Shown: positions 42,684-52,367, counted from the first letter of the stretch. The stretch is 54,466 nucleotides of DNA from a bacterium (GCA_016125385.1 WGLV01000048.1:1-54466); one strand, 5' to 3'. Made by a program: numbers and translations. The notes: generated by a model from the sequence alone, not told the origin.

Positions 42684-43143
42684 GTTGCCGTACCGATGCT
42701 GATTCTAAGGTGTCGTATCTGTTGCGATTTCTGTTGCCGTACTGTTGTGCGTGTGCATGAAGCCGTACTGCTGAGCGTGTTGTGTTTTTCCGATGCCGTA
42801 CTTGATGCCGTATCTGTTGTGCAGCCTGATGCCGTACCGATGCTGATTCTGATGCCTTACCGATGTCATGCCATGATGCCGTACTGATGAAAAACCCCGA
42901 TGAAAGCGTCCTGACGATTTTTCGTGTTGTGTAGCCCGGTGCGATGTCCGCTGTCTTACCGATGTGATGTCTGTTGCCGTACTGATGCGGATTCTGTTGC
43001 GGATTCAAAGATGCCGTACTGTTGAAAGACCTGATGTCGTACCGATGCCGTGCCTGTTGCCGTACTGATGTTTGTGCTGTTGATCGTCAAGTCGCAAAGT
43101 CAAGTTGTGATGCCAAGATGATGTCAAAGATGCCGTACTGCTC
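42684..43143 (+). repeat. Array of about 16 copies of a 15-nt motif with about 12-nt-multiple spacing
   Basis: Consensus G(A/T)TGCCGTACYG(A/T)TG. Copies begin at 42684, 42709, 42733, 42760, 42792, 42804, 42828, 42851, 42875, 42950, 42973, 43010, 43033, 43044, 43056 and 43129, some degenerate. Distances are mostly 23-25 or 11-12, with 37, 73 and 75, that is, near multiples of 12; 27 and 32 are the exceptions. A partial copy (GTTGCCGTATCC) lies at 42535. All copies are in one orientation. Confidence 0.85.
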
Positions 43144-43588
43144 AGTCTGTTGTGTCGCCGCCGCGCTGTTCAAGATGCTGATTCAGGTTGTTATGAAGCG
43201 AAGCCGCGTAAAACTGGAACGTAATCTGACTCGTGATGCGTTGCCTTGATGATGTTCGCGATGGTTGCTGGCGCCTTGTTGTTTTGTCATCCATCGTTCA
43301 CGCTTTTCTTTATATGCAGGGGGTGTGCCAAAAGGTTTATAAAATGAGTGTAGAATGGAAGAAAATTTTGTTTATTGAGTAACTTCTTAATAATAATAGA
43401 TTTACGTATTTTGATCGTGCTTGGTTGTGTGATCAGCGAACTATAAATCATTATAAAACCGATTCTATTAGATTCATCTTCTTGACAAGATTGACAAAAG
43501 AATAAACCGGCGATGTCATTCAAGTCAGAATTTGTCATGTTTTTGGTGTATGGAATCAGGTTGTGAGCATATGACGAGCGAGCCGGTT

Positions 43589-44713
43589 TTATTGCGGAAT
43601 CTGCATGATAGACCATGCGCCGCGGGCCTGGCGATTCGATGTGTAATATGTTTGAAAGATTTGGGTTACATCTTCGATCCGATCTGCTGAACGCAAATAC
43701 TGAAAACCGCTTATTGTATAAACCGGCATCTGATTGTAGACAGTGGCTTCTTCGAAAAAAACTTCCTTTCGCGTAATCCAGACCAAACCCCCATCCATTA
43801 CCAATCCGATATGAGCCCGGTGAAGGTATACAAAGGCGGGATTGTGGTCTTTTACGTGGTAAACCGTTCCTAGAATATGAGTAGGATTGTCGGGATTGTC
43901 AAAACTGACAACGATGTTCCAGCCGAAGCCATCGCCGATCCACGCGTACTGTAACCCGTGTATGAACAAGGTGTTTTCGTTTTGAGTTATTTCCCAGGGA
44001 GGATCGTATTCAACCGCGCGAGTCCATTCATGATCCACAGGGATCTCTTTCCACATTCCATACCAGCGCCCCGTGAACGAATTAAAGGCATCCAAGGCCG
44101 CGTTGAGATCAACGCCTTCATGGATACGCCGCTCATATTCCTCTTTATCAAATAAAAATGGTTTGAGCGTGGCGGGGGCTTTCAAAACTGGATTCACCGA
44201 ATGGACGACCTCCACCGCCAGGCTCGCCAGTTGAGCCGCGTAACTTTCGAGACCGCCGTTCTCCTGTAGTTCACGCCAGAAGGAGGCGCTTTCGAGCACG
44301 CCCGCGATCAACCGCTCGCGCGCGTCGGCGGGAACCGGTTTGCTGAAGGCCAGACCATTGGGCGCGGGCGTCAGCCAGCGCCGCTGAATCAACTCGCTCA
44401 GATGATTCAACCGCAACGCGGCGGCTTTATCGTGGGCATAGATCGCAGAGGGCCAGAGGAAACTCCCCGGTGGATCGTTTACGGAAGCCATAATCGCCAA
44501 GGCGATCCATGCGACGAGTCGGAACGAGAGCCAACCGCCTCCCAGATATAGAAACAACCTGCCTCGCCACGCGTATCGCGGCGGCGCGTGGTCAGTCAAC
44601 TCAATCGAGGCCCGCCAGAGGAGCGCGCCGCTGGCGATAAGCCCGATCGCTATGGGATCGAACGCGTCGGCGATGATTTCCGAAACCAGTTGGATTATCG
44701 CTAACGCCGTCAT
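43589..44713 (-). CDS. Membrane-anchored protein of unknown function
   Basis: A 374-residue protein. Two or three hydrophobic segments lie in the first 80 residues ('PIAIGLIASGALLW', 'LFLYLGGGWLSFRLVAWIALAIMA'). A long soluble C-terminal part follows, rich in aromatic residues ('FNSFTGRWYGMWKEIPVDHEW', 'GDGFGWNIVVSFDNPDNP', 'AHIGLVMDGGLVWITRKEVFF') and looking like a beta-rich lipocalin-like or propeller-like fold outside the membrane. No family recognised. GGAGG lies 10 bases before the ATG. It begins 16 bases after the MATE gene and so forms an operon with it. Confidence 0.7.
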   Translation of the reverse strand: MTALAIIQLVSEIIADAFDPIAIGLIASGALLWRASIELTDHAPPRYAWRGRLFLYLGGGWLSFRLVAWIALAIMASVNDPPGSFLWPSAIYAHDKAAALRLNHLSELIQRRWLTPAPNGLAFSKPVPADARERLIAGVLESASFWRELQENGGLESYAAQLASLAVEVVHSVNPVLKAPATLKPFLFDKEEYERRIHEGVDLNAALDAFNSFTGRWYGMWKEIPVDHEWTRAVEYDPPWEITQNENTLFIHGLQYAWIGDGFGWNIVVSFDNPDNPTHILGTVYHVKDHNPAFVYLHRAHIGLVMDGGLVWITRKEVFFEEATVYNQMPVYTISGFQYLRSADRIEDVTQIFQTYYTSNRQARGAWSIMQIPQ

Positions 44714-44729
44714 CGATATACAACCTCCG

Positions 44730-46145
44730 TTATTTTGCGGCCGCTGCTTCCGGCTGGGCTTCGGGCTGAATCAATTCGATCGTTTTCCAGTATCCATGCC
44801 GAAACCGCAGCATGAAGATGACGCCGATCAGGGCGATATAGACCGTCGCCCATCCCCACGCGGTCATCACGCCTCGCTCCAACCAGACCAGAATGAAATA
44901 TTCGCCCGGTACGAAGATCAGCCAGACGCAGAACACGCTGATCCACATGGAAAAGAAGGTGTCGCCGGCTCCCCGCAGCGCGCCGGAAAAGGTGATGATC
45001 ATCGCGTCGAACACCTGATAGATCGCGACGAACATCAGAATTTTCGTACCGTATTGATAGATCGCCGCATAGGCGGCGCCGTCGGCCGGCGTCTCCATCA
45101 GGAACAACCGGATCAACACGCCGGGAAACAGAAAATAAACCAGCGCGCAAACGATCATATAGGTTTCGACGGTCATCAGCGCGGTGTAGGCGCTTTTTTC
45201 GGCGATATCGCGCCGATTGCGGCCAATGTAGCGCCCCACCAGGCTGCCGGTGGCGATTCCCGCGCCCAGCATGGGAAAAAAGGCAAGCATGTTGAGCGTC
45301 ACTACAATGTTACTCGCCGCCAGTTCGAGATCGCCCAATCGCCCCAGCATGAAGACGAATACGGTAAAAGCGCCTACGTCCATCATCATCTGAAAACCCG
45401 AGGGCGCGCCAAAGCGAATCAGCCGGGTCATCATCGCGCCGTCGAAGCGCAGGGCGATCCAACTGCGCCTGATGCGCCGATTGGCCGGGGAGAAGATCAA
45501 GACAATATATATAAGTGAAATCATCGCACTGGCCGTAATGGTTGCGATGGCGGCTCCCGCGATTCCCCACTGAGGAAAACCCCACGCGCCGAAGATCAGG
45601 GCGTAATCGAGAAACGCGTTACAGCAATTCGCGGCCAGATTGACGTACATCACGATCCGGGTTTCGCCCCGGCCCGAGTAAAAACTACTCAAGGCGCCGT
45701 TCAGGATCAGTAGGAACCCGCCGCGCCAGAACCAGACGAAATAGAGTTTTTCCAACTCGATTACGCGAGGCGAATGGCCGGAGTGGTTCAGAATCGCGAG
45801 CATCCAAGGAGTAACCGCGTTGCACAGGACGCCCGCCGCCAGCGCAAAGATCGCGCCCTGCCATACGGCGCGGCTGGCTTCTTCTTCGCGATTCGCGCCG
45901 TGATACTGCGCCACTAATGAGTTGGCGAATTCGCTGACTCCGATAAAAAACGCCAGCAGGGTGAACGCGAGGATACCCGCGGGCAGCGCGGCCGCGATCT
46001 CTTCCGCGCCCGACCATGACAGAAACAGCCGGTCAACGAAGTGCATCAGCGCCATCGACAGATGGCTGATGACCAGAGGATAGGCGAGCGCGAAAAACTC
46101 CCTGAATCCACCGGGAGAGCGGTCCTGAAACGGGTTGAGAGTCAT
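44730..46145 (-). CDS. MATE-family multidrug/toxin efflux transporter
   Basis: A 471-residue inner-membrane protein with about 12 transmembrane helices. It has the MATE features 'FALAYPLVISHLSMALMHFVDRLFLSW' at the N-terminus, 'FFIGVSEFANSLVAQYHGA' and the second-half copy 'FFPMLGAGIATGSLVGRYIGR'. The family expels cationic compounds using a Na+ or H+ gradient. I start it at the ATG at 46145, just before the first helix; an upstream TTG at 46250 adds 35 residues without features. It heads a two-gene operon with a membrane-anchored protein of unknown function. Confidence 0.9.
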   Translation of the reverse strand: MTLNPFQDRSPGGFREFFALAYPLVISHLSMALMHFVDRLFLSWSGAEEIAAALPAGILAFTLLAFFIGVSEFANSLVAQYHGANREEEASRAVWQGAIFALAAGVLCNAVTPWMLAILNHSGHSPRVIELEKLYFVWFWRGGFLLILNGALSSFYSGRGETRIVMYVNLAANCCNAFLDYALIFGAWGFPQWGIAGAAIATITASAMISLIYIVLIFSPANRRIRRSWIALRFDGAMMTRLIRFGAPSGFQMMMDVGAFTVFVFMLGRLGDLELAASNIVVTLNMLAFFPMLGAGIATGSLVGRYIGRNRRDIAEKSAYTALMTVETYMIVCALVYFLFPGVLIRLFLMETPADGAAYAAIYQYGTKILMFVAIYQVFDAMIITFSGALRGAGDTFFSMWISVFCVWLIFVPGEYFILVWLERGVMTAWGWATVYIALIGVIFMLRFRHGYWKTIELIQPEAQPEAAAAK

Positions 46146-46413
46146 GTCGTTGAACCATCGAGCCCTGAGGCCCGGGGAATCCGGCGAGAGCCGGGCGAAC
46201 GGAAAACCACCGATATCAAACGGGCTTGTGAGAAATTGGGATATCCTCAAACGCCGGTCAATCTTTCATTTTTGTTGAAAAATGGTTTGAGTTGAGAATG
46301 AACATGCCTGAAATCGTGAAATAGGCAAGGGGGGCGTTCTTCGGATTGACTATCCCGCCGGACGCGATACATTGAAGGATAGCGACTGTACCCTATGGAA
46401 AAACATCCCACGA

Positions 46414-48210
46414 ATGAGTAAATCCGAACAATCCAGCTGGCAATTATTTATTCCAAACTATTTCGCCGCTTTTCGAGCGGGCAAATCGATTTTTCTAGGC
46501 GCATTGATTGGAGTCATCGCCGGGCTAGGCGCGATTCTATTCAATAAAATGGTCTTTGGCAGCGTCGACCTCTGCTATGCTCAGATTCTGGGCTGGAAAA
46601 TCGAAAAAGTGACCCGTGACGCTTCGGTGCTGGTTCCCGCCGAGGGATGGCGGTATTGGGTGATGCCCTTGATGGTCGCGGCGGGCGGTCTGCTGTCGGG
46701 GTTGCTGGTATTTACCTTCGCGCCCGAAGCGGAAGGCCACGGTACCGATGCGTTTATCAAAGCGTTTCACCGCAAACGCGGCGTAATCCGCGGGCGGGTA
46801 CCCATCATTAAAACCATCGCCTCAGCCATCACCATTGGATCAGGCGGTTCGGCCGGCCGTGAAGGCCCCATCGCCCAGATCGGCGCCGGGTTCGGTTCAT
46901 GGCTGGGTCAAGTTCTAAAAGTTGACTCGAAACAGTTGCGCGCCATGATCATCGCGGGAACGGCGGGCGGCATCGGCGCGGTGTTTTGCGCGCCGCTGGG
47001 CGGTGCGGTGTTCGCCATTGAAGTGCTCTACCGTAACCAGGACATGGAGACCGAATGCCTGATTCCCGCGCTGGTCTCGTCGCTGGTGGCGTTTTCGATT
47101 CTCACCACCGTCACCGGACAGTCTCAGGTTTTTCACACCCCCTATTTCGATTTTCAGGCGTATGAACTGTTACCCTACGCCGCGCTGGGCGTGATCTGCG
47201 GTCTGATCGGCGTGTTGTACGTGAACGTGTTTTACGGCGCGCGCGATTACCTGTTCAAAAAGATTCCCACTCCGCCGCACGTCAAACCGATGATCGGCGG
47301 AATCATGCTGGGCGCGCTGGCGCTTTATCAGCCTGCGGTTCTGTCGGGTGGATACGGCTGGATCGAGCGTTGCCTCAACGAAAATATCGGCATTCAGTTC
47401 ATGCTGTCGCTGGTGTTTCTCAAGATGATCGCCACCGCCTTTACCATTTCATCAGGCGGCAGCGGCGGCGTTTTCGGTCCATCATTATTCATTGGTTCGA
47501 TGCTGGGCGGCGCCTTCGGGTATTCGGTCGCGCATCTGTTTCCGGGGTGGATCGCCGATCCGCGGTCGTTCGCGCTGGTGGGCATGGTCGCATTCTTTTC
47601 AGGGATCGCCAAAACACCGATCGCCGCTCTTCTGATGGTGTCGGAGATGGCGCAGTCGTACGATCTGCTGGTTCCGATGATGCTGGTGTCATCAATGACA
47701 TACATCATCACCGACAAGTTCACGCTGTATGAGGAACAGGTGCCGTGTAAGGCCGATTCGCCCGCGCACATGGGCGAGTATCGCACCGACGTACTGGAAG
47801 GCCTGCGCGTCAATGAAATTGAACTGCGCAAGAACTGGATCGTCTTTCCTCATCACATCACGTTGCGCCAGATGCTGCCGAAAATTCTTGAAACCAGTCA
47901 GAATCTATTTCCCGTCGCGGATTCAGACGGAGAGATCGAGGCGGTATTTTCGGTCGACGATCTTCGCACCATTATGCTGGAAGAACAGATATACGACCTG
48001 ATCGTCGCGGAAGACATCGCGGAGTATGAGTATCAATCGGTTTCGCTGACCGATGACCTGCACACCGTGATGAGGAAAATGACCGAGTTGAACGCGGATG
48101 AGATTTCCGTTGTTGACAAAGAAAGCGGCAAGTTCGCTGGCGTCATCAATCGGCGTGACGTGCTCAACCTCTACAATCGCCGCCTGCATCAGTTCCAGAC
48201 GGCGGATTAA
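46414..48210 (+). CDS. ClC-family chloride channel/antiporter with C-terminal CBS domains
   Basis: A 598-residue membrane protein. Ion-path motifs are 'TIGSGGSAGREGPIAQIG' (with the gating Glu of GxEGP) and 'GGSGGVFGPSLFIG'. About ten or more membrane helices end near residue 450. Two CBS domains follow (about 470-595: 'IVFPHHITLRQMLPKI', 'SVSLTDDLHTVMRKMTELNADEISVVD', 'GVINRRDVLNLY'), which usually bind adenine nucleotides and regulate gating. The ATG at 46414 is preferred over an upstream TTG (46372). A strong terminator follows. It is monocistronic and divergent from the MATE gene. Confidence 0.92.
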   Translation: MSKSEQSSWQLFIPNYFAAFRAGKSIFLGALIGVIAGLGAILFNKMVFGSVDLCYAQILGWKIEKVTRDASVLVPAEGWRYWVMPLMVAAGGLLSGLLVFTFAPEAEGHGTDAFIKAFHRKRGVIRGRVPIIKTIASAITIGSGGSAGREGPIAQIGAGFGSWLGQVLKVDSKQLRAMIIAGTAGGIGAVFCAPLGGAVFAIEVLYRNQDMETECLIPALVSSLVAFSILTTVTGQSQVFHTPYFDFQAYELLPYAALGVICGLIGVLYVNVFYGARDYLFKKIPTPPHVKPMIGGIMLGALALYQPAVLSGGYGWIERCLNENIGIQFMLSLVFLKMIATAFTISSGGSGGVFGPSLFIGSMLGGAFGYSVAHLFPGWIADPRSFALVGMVAFFSGIAKTPIAALLMVSEMAQSYDLLVPMMLVSSMTYIITDKFTLYEEQVPCKADSPAHMGEYRTDVLEGLRVNEIELRKNWIVFPHHITLRQMLPKILETSQNLFPVADSDGEIEAVFSVDDLRTIMLEEQIYDLIVAEDIAEYEYQSVSLTDDLHTVMRKMTELNADEISVVDKESGKFAGVINRRDVLNLYNRRLHQFQTAD

Positions 48211-48228
48211 AACGGAATTGGAAAAGAT

Positions 48229-48275
48229 ATAGCGGATTCGATCTATCGCCAGACAGAACGAATCCGCTATTTTTC
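48229..48275 (+). terminator. Rho-independent terminator after ClC gene
   Basis: ATAGCGGATTCG (48229-48240) and CGAATCCGCTAT (48259-48270) are perfect 12-base inverted copies with an 18-base loop, followed by a short T run. Confidence 0.85.
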
Positions 48276-48321
48276 AGGCTTTGTGCGTAAAGTGGTGAAT
48301 CCCCTGAATCAAATACCGCAA

Positions 48322-49278
48322 TCAATCGTAAAGCGATGAATGTACCACAGCTGTAACATCCTCCAATTCCATCGCCCAGCGGCAAGCGCGAACAAAGAGC
48401 GTTCGTCCAACAGAATTCAACGCCAGGAAGTTGCGGTGAGGACCGCCGGAGCCTTCTTCGTTGCTGATCCAGTGAACGAGGCGGCAGGGAGATGTGGTTC
48501 CATCCGCCAGTTTGGCTCCTTTGTCCAGGACCGCCAGACAGACGACGAGATCGTCGCTCCCGGCCATCTCGGCGGAGACCTCCGCCAGAATTACGGTTCC
48601 GGGCGCTTTGTGAGATTTTGAGCCCAATGCGATGCGATTTTCATACAACCCTTCTTTTGCGATGATCTGCTTGGGGGCTGTATCCAACCAGCCGTTGAAT
48701 AAACCTTCACCGGGGTAGGGATCGTGAAAGACCTGAACCCATCCTTCCGCATCGGTTTGAATTCCCTGGGTTATCGGGTGATCTTTGTTCACGATTTTGA
48801 TTTGACGAATTTCATTGGTGCGCAAGTCTTTGTGCGCTTCTCCACCACCGATGTACATCTTGATATCTCCTGGCCGTCCCTCCTGCGCCAGGCACACATG
48901 TTCGCCCATCATGATCGGTACGCCCTTGGCGAAAAGCTCCGCTGTGCTGGGAACGTCGCCTGAAGAACTGCTCCCCGACAGGATCGCCAGGTCGATGGAA
49001 TGTTCTTCTCCGGTTGAATTGTCGAGCCAGAAATCCCCAAGCAGATCGTAAAAAAATTTGTCGGGTACGACGCGGGCGCTGACGCCGTTGTCCTGCAAAA
49101 GGATCTGCATGGCGATGTCGCCGGGGGCGGGACCTTGAGTATTCGCTTCTTCTGAATACTCACCCACCCACCGAGTGGATATGGTGGCATGTTTTCCTGT
49201 GGTCCCCTGCGGCCATGCCATTCCCGCACTGCAGAGGAGCAAACCGAGAACTACTAAGACTGAGAGATGTCTTTTCAT
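48322..49278 (-). CDS. Secreted protein of unknown function
   Basis: A 318-residue exported protein with signal peptide 'RHLSVLVVLGLLLCSAGMAWPQ'. The soluble part has 'DLAILSGSSSSGDV', 'GVPIMMGEHVCL', 'VNKDHPITQGI' and a C-terminal 'RNFLALNSVGRTLFVRACRWAM'. The 'DHPITQGI' and 'LVHW' phrases recall ThuA-like/trehalose-utilisation class I amidotransferase-fold proteins, without the catalytic Cys. I judge this similarity as weak. The second ATG (49278) is chosen because the first (49287) is only 2 bases from the GGAGG. It stands alone, convergent with the ClC gene. Confidence 0.65.
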   Translation of the reverse strand: MKRHLSVLVVLGLLLCSAGMAWPQGTTGKHATISTRWVGEYSEEANTQGPAPGDIAMQILLQDNGVSARVVPDKFFYDLLGDFWLDNSTGEEHSIDLAILSGSSSSGDVPSTAELFAKGVPIMMGEHVCLAQEGRPGDIKMYIGGGEAHKDLRTNEIRQIKIVNKDHPITQGIQTDAEGWVQVFHDPYPGEGLFNGWLDTAPKQIIAKEGLYENRIALGSKSHKAPGTVILAEVSAEMAGSDDLVVCLAVLDKGAKLADGTTSPCRLVHWISNEEGSGGPHRNFLALNSVGRTLFVRACRWAMELEDVTAVVHSSLYD

Positions 49279-49480
49279 TACGTTCATCCCCTCCCTGATT
49301 GTGGGTTCGGGGACTTCTCATTACGAACAAGAAATTCCCGCACCTTTGATTGGAGGAAATTGTTCCATGAATATGTTCATAAAGTCAAATACAAAATTAA
49401 TAAATGCGTTGATCGAATGATTTCGTGTTTGTGAGGGGGTGGTTTTGGCTGACCTTTAAGAAGGAAATCAATCAGATTCA

Positions 49481-51943
49481 TCACATGTTATTCATGATGA
49501 TCTGCCGCGGTTTACTGCCGCGTGGGGGGCCGACGATGCCGCGCTGTTCCATGATGTCGAGCAGACGGGCGGCGCGGCCATAACCAATCTTCAGGCGGCG
49601 CTGCAACAGCGAGGTCGACGCCGCGTCGTTTTCCAATACCACCGACACCGCGTCGTCATATAATTCGTCTTCGTCGCTTCCGCCGCCATCGAATCCGCCG
49701 CTTCCTTCATCCGCCGCGATGAATTCCTCCTGCACGTACTGCACTTCCTGCTGGTCGCGGACGAAATCGCACACGTCTTCGACCTCCTCGGTGGAGACGT
49801 AGCAGCATTGCAGGCGGCTGGGACGTCCCGCGCCGCCGGGGGTGAACAGCATGTCGCCGCGTCCCATCAGCGACTCGGCGCCCTTCATGTCGAGAATGGT
49901 GCGCGAATCGGTGGTAGACGAGACCTGAAACGCCATGCGCGAGGGGAAATTATTTTTGATGACGCCGGTCAGCACGTCGACCGAGGGCCGCTGGGTGGCG
50001 AGCACGAGGTGGATTCCAACCGCGCGCGCCATGGCGGCGAGCCGGGCGATGGCGCCTTCGACGTCCTGACGCACCACCATCATCAGGTCGGCGAGTTCGT
50101 CGATGATAATGACGATGTAGGGCAAAAAGCCGGGCAGTAGTTGCGACGCTTCAGTTTCGGCGACGTCGCCCCGCTGCTGGGCCATGCGCTTTTTGTTAAA
50201 TTCCTTGATATTGCGCACGCCGCCTTTTTTCAGGTACCGGTAGCGCGTTTCCATTTCCTCCACCGCCCAGCGCAACGCGGCTCCCGCCTTGTGGGGGTCG
50301 GTGACCACCGGCGAAAGCAGATGGGGAATATCTTTGTAGAGCGCCAGTTCAACCTGCTTGGGGTCGATCAGCAGCAGCTTGACCTCATGCGGCGCGGCGT
50401 TATAGAGAAACGAGGTGATGATGGTGTTGATGCAGACGGACTTACCCGATCCGGTCGCGCCCGCCACCAGCAGGTGAGGCGCCCGCATCAGGTCGAAGAT
50501 GAACGGCTCGCCGCTGATCGACTTGCCCAGCGCCACACGCAATTTCGAGTCGTTACGCTGGTAGGGTTCGCAGGCGATCACATCGCGCAGGAACACATCG
50601 GAGCGGTTTTTGTTGGGCACTTCGACCCCCACTGTCCCCTTGCCGGGGATGGGAGCGACGATGCGCACGTTTTCCGCTTTCAGCGCGCGAGTAATGTCGT
50701 TAGCCAGGTTCTCGATGCGGCTGATCTTGATGCCGGGCGCGGGTTCGAGTTCGTAACAGGTGATGGTTGGGCCGTAGTTCACCTCAACCACGCTGGCGGC
50801 GATGTTGAAATCGTTCAGAGTCTGTTCAAGCATGCGGGAGTGATGAATGATCTCCTCGCGGGCGACATCGGGCCGGGTCTGTTCCGATTTCTGCAGCAGA
50901 CTGATGGGGGGTAACTGATACTCATCATCGTCGGGCGTCGAGACCAGATTGACGCCGAGATCGGCTTCGCGCAACGGTTCTTCGTCACGGGTGATGATGC
51001 GCGGACCGTTGGACGCGACCGCTTCGGCGGCGTCTTCTTTCGAGTCGATCGCCGAAACCGCGGCGGCGTTCAGCGGTGGAAGGCCTCCGTCGTCTTCGTC
51101 AAAATCGTCTCCGGGGTCGCCGTAATAACTCACGGAAGGATACGTGGCCGGGTATACATCGGGCAGCGTCCCTTCACGGAAGGGTTTCAACGTCAGGCGG
51201 CCGCCGGTTTCTGTGACTTCTTCATCGAACTCGCCGTCTTCGTAATCGATCTCTTCCGTCTCGGTTTTTTCTGGAAAGAGAAATTCGGCGAACCATTGGA
51301 AGAAGTCGCCGAACAGAAACGGCGTACAGACGATCAGCGAAATCAACAGAATCGACGCGTTCACGATGTAGGCGCCGGCGTGCCCCAGTTCGGCCAGGCG
51401 GCGATTGAGGGTGTAGCCGATCGCGCCGCAGATTCGCCACAGTTCGGTCTGCGAGACGCCAGGCCTCATGGCCTCGGTCAGCGTGCCGAACATGCTGGAA
51501 AGCGCGATCAGTAAAACGATGAAACCGGCGATGCGCAGTTTACGGATCGACGATTGCGAACCGTTGCGCAGGCGGTCGATTCCCCAAAAGAGCAACAGAG
51601 CGGGTAATGAATACCCCGAAGCGCCAAACAGAAACAGGATCAGCCATGCGAGCCAGGCGCCGGGTTTGCCCACCCAGTTGTGGATGGTATGACCGCTTTG
51701 GACTGCAAGCGATCCCGCCGACAGATCGTTCGGATTATACGAAAACAACGCCAGCAGCGACGTCAGTGACAGGGCGAACAGCAAAACCGCGAGAATCTCG
51801 CGGCGGCGTTCGCCATCCAGTTCATTCCAGGCCTCGAACACGGCCTCTTGAGCCTGAGTACGCATCGCATTCACCGTATCATTGAATTGCGCCATCCAGC
51901 GTTTTTCGGATTGGTTTTGTTTTTTCTTTCTGGCGGCGGACAC
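49481..51943 (-). CDS. ftsK: DNA translocase FtsK
   Basis: An 820-residue FtsK/SpoIIIE protein that pumps chromosomal DNA at the division septum. Four or so transmembrane helices lie in residues about 45-210. An acidic linker (about 210-330) follows, then the alpha/beta motor with 'FDLMRAPHLLVAGATGSGKSVC' (Walker A) and 'LPYIVIIIDELADLMM' (Walker B). The C-terminal gamma winged helix ('SLLQRRLKIGYGRAARLLDIMEQRGIVG') reads KOPS sites. It starts with GTG at 51943, preceded by AGGGA. The linker is shorter than in E. coli, as in many phyla. Confidence 0.95.
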   Translation of the reverse strand: MSAARKKKQNQSEKRWMAQFNDTVNAMRTQAQEAVFEAWNELDGERRREILAVLLFALSLTSLLALFSYNPNDLSAGSLAVQSGHTIHNWVGKPGAWLAWLILFLFGASGYSLPALLLFWGIDRLRNGSQSSIRKLRIAGFIVLLIALSSMFGTLTEAMRPGVSQTELWRICGAIGYTLNRRLAELGHAGAYIVNASILLISLIVCTPFLFGDFFQWFAEFLFPEKTETEEIDYEDGEFDEEVTETGGRLTLKPFREGTLPDVYPATYPSVSYYGDPGDDFDEDDGGLPPLNAAAVSAIDSKEDAAEAVASNGPRIITRDEEPLREADLGVNLVSTPDDDEYQLPPISLLQKSEQTRPDVAREEIIHHSRMLEQTLNDFNIAASVVEVNYGPTITCYELEPAPGIKISRIENLANDITRALKAENVRIVAPIPGKGTVGVEVPNKNRSDVFLRDVIACEPYQRNDSKLRVALGKSISGEPFIFDLMRAPHLLVAGATGSGKSVCINTIITSFLYNAAPHEVKLLLIDPKQVELALYKDIPHLLSPVVTDPHKAGAALRWAVEEMETRYRYLKKGGVRNIKEFNKKRMAQQRGDVAETEASQLLPGFLPYIVIIIDELADLMMVVRQDVEGAIARLAAMARAVGIHLVLATQRPSVDVLTGVIKNNFPSRMAFQVSSTTDSRTILDMKGAESLMGRGDMLFTPGGAGRPSRLQCCYVSTEEVEDVCDFVRDQQEVQYVQEEFIAADEGSGGFDGGGSDEDELYDDAVSVVLENDAASTSLLQRRLKIGYGRAARLLDIMEQRGIVGPPRGSKPRQIIMNNM

Positions 51944-52020
51944 AATAATCCCTACCCGTTCAATGATCGGCCGGTAAAAATGAAGATTAAGCGGATTCTC
52001 AGGTGAGGCGGCCTAACTTG

Positions 52021-52280
52021 TTATACACGGCTATCATACGCTTCTTTTTGCGGCCGGAAAAGATAAAAGGCGGGGGAGTGATGGCGTGGATTTTGCCTGA
52101 TGCGCTGGTGAAATATTAGGGATAATGTAATTTCAAGTGTAATCTTTCCAGATATATAGATGAATGAACCGGTTGTGGATAAATTGGGGAGAAGAACTGA
52201 GCGATTTGTGAAAGCGCCCTGAAAAAAGTGGGGAGAAAGCCGTCCGAGCAAATGAAATCAATCGTTCAGGTTGTGGAAAA
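52021..52280. promoter_or_regulatory. Cluster of three DnaA-box-like sites
   Basis: One near-match on the plus strand (52021-52029), one perfect and one relaxed match on the minus strand (52174-52182, 52272-52280), in a 260-base gene-free stretch. Could reflect DnaA-controlled transcription or an origin element; three sites are fewer than in most oriC regions. Confidence 0.4.
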
Positions 52281-52367
52281 GAGCGCGTTTGGCCTGTGAA
52301 TGGCCGCCGACAAATCGGGCGAGCATGGTGAGTTTTTGTTCAATAACCACTCGTTCATCTTATTTTC

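Larger units (their letters stand above)
42129..43588. other. Gene-free 1.46-kb region with operators, opposed terminators, repeat array and AT-rich block
   Basis: No credible protein gene. From left to right: a pair of TGTCA-N4-TGACG dyads (42234-42292); a minus-strand terminator (42402-42434); a potentially structured stretch ending in a plus-strand terminator (42435-42577); the 15-nt repeat array (42684-43143); and an AT-rich block (about 43290-43520). Open frames through the array are short, biased in composition and shift frame between repeats. Inverted copies AATAAACCGGC (43501-43511) and GCCGGTTTTATT (43582-43593) flank the end of the next gene and may form its long-loop terminator. 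Confidence 0.6.

Noticed and set aside
42582-43008. Open frames on both strands through the repeat array (about 100 and 130 codons)
   Set aside because: Composition is dominated by the repeat, spacing of repeats does not keep one frame, and no ribosome binding site or family feature is visible.
42684-43143. CRISPR array
   Set aside because: Repeat units of 15 nt with variable 0-60 nt gaps, degenerate copies and no cas genes.
43287-43616. 109-codon minus-strand frame in the AT-rich block
   Set aside because: Overlaps the 3' end of the membrane-anchored gene, has no SD, and Lys/Ile/Asn-rich content follows from AT richness.
49367-49420. 17-codon frame with upstream GGAGG (MNMFIKSNTKLINALIE)
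   Set aside because: Has a plausible SD but is very short, with no promoter or conservation evidence available; too weak to annotate.
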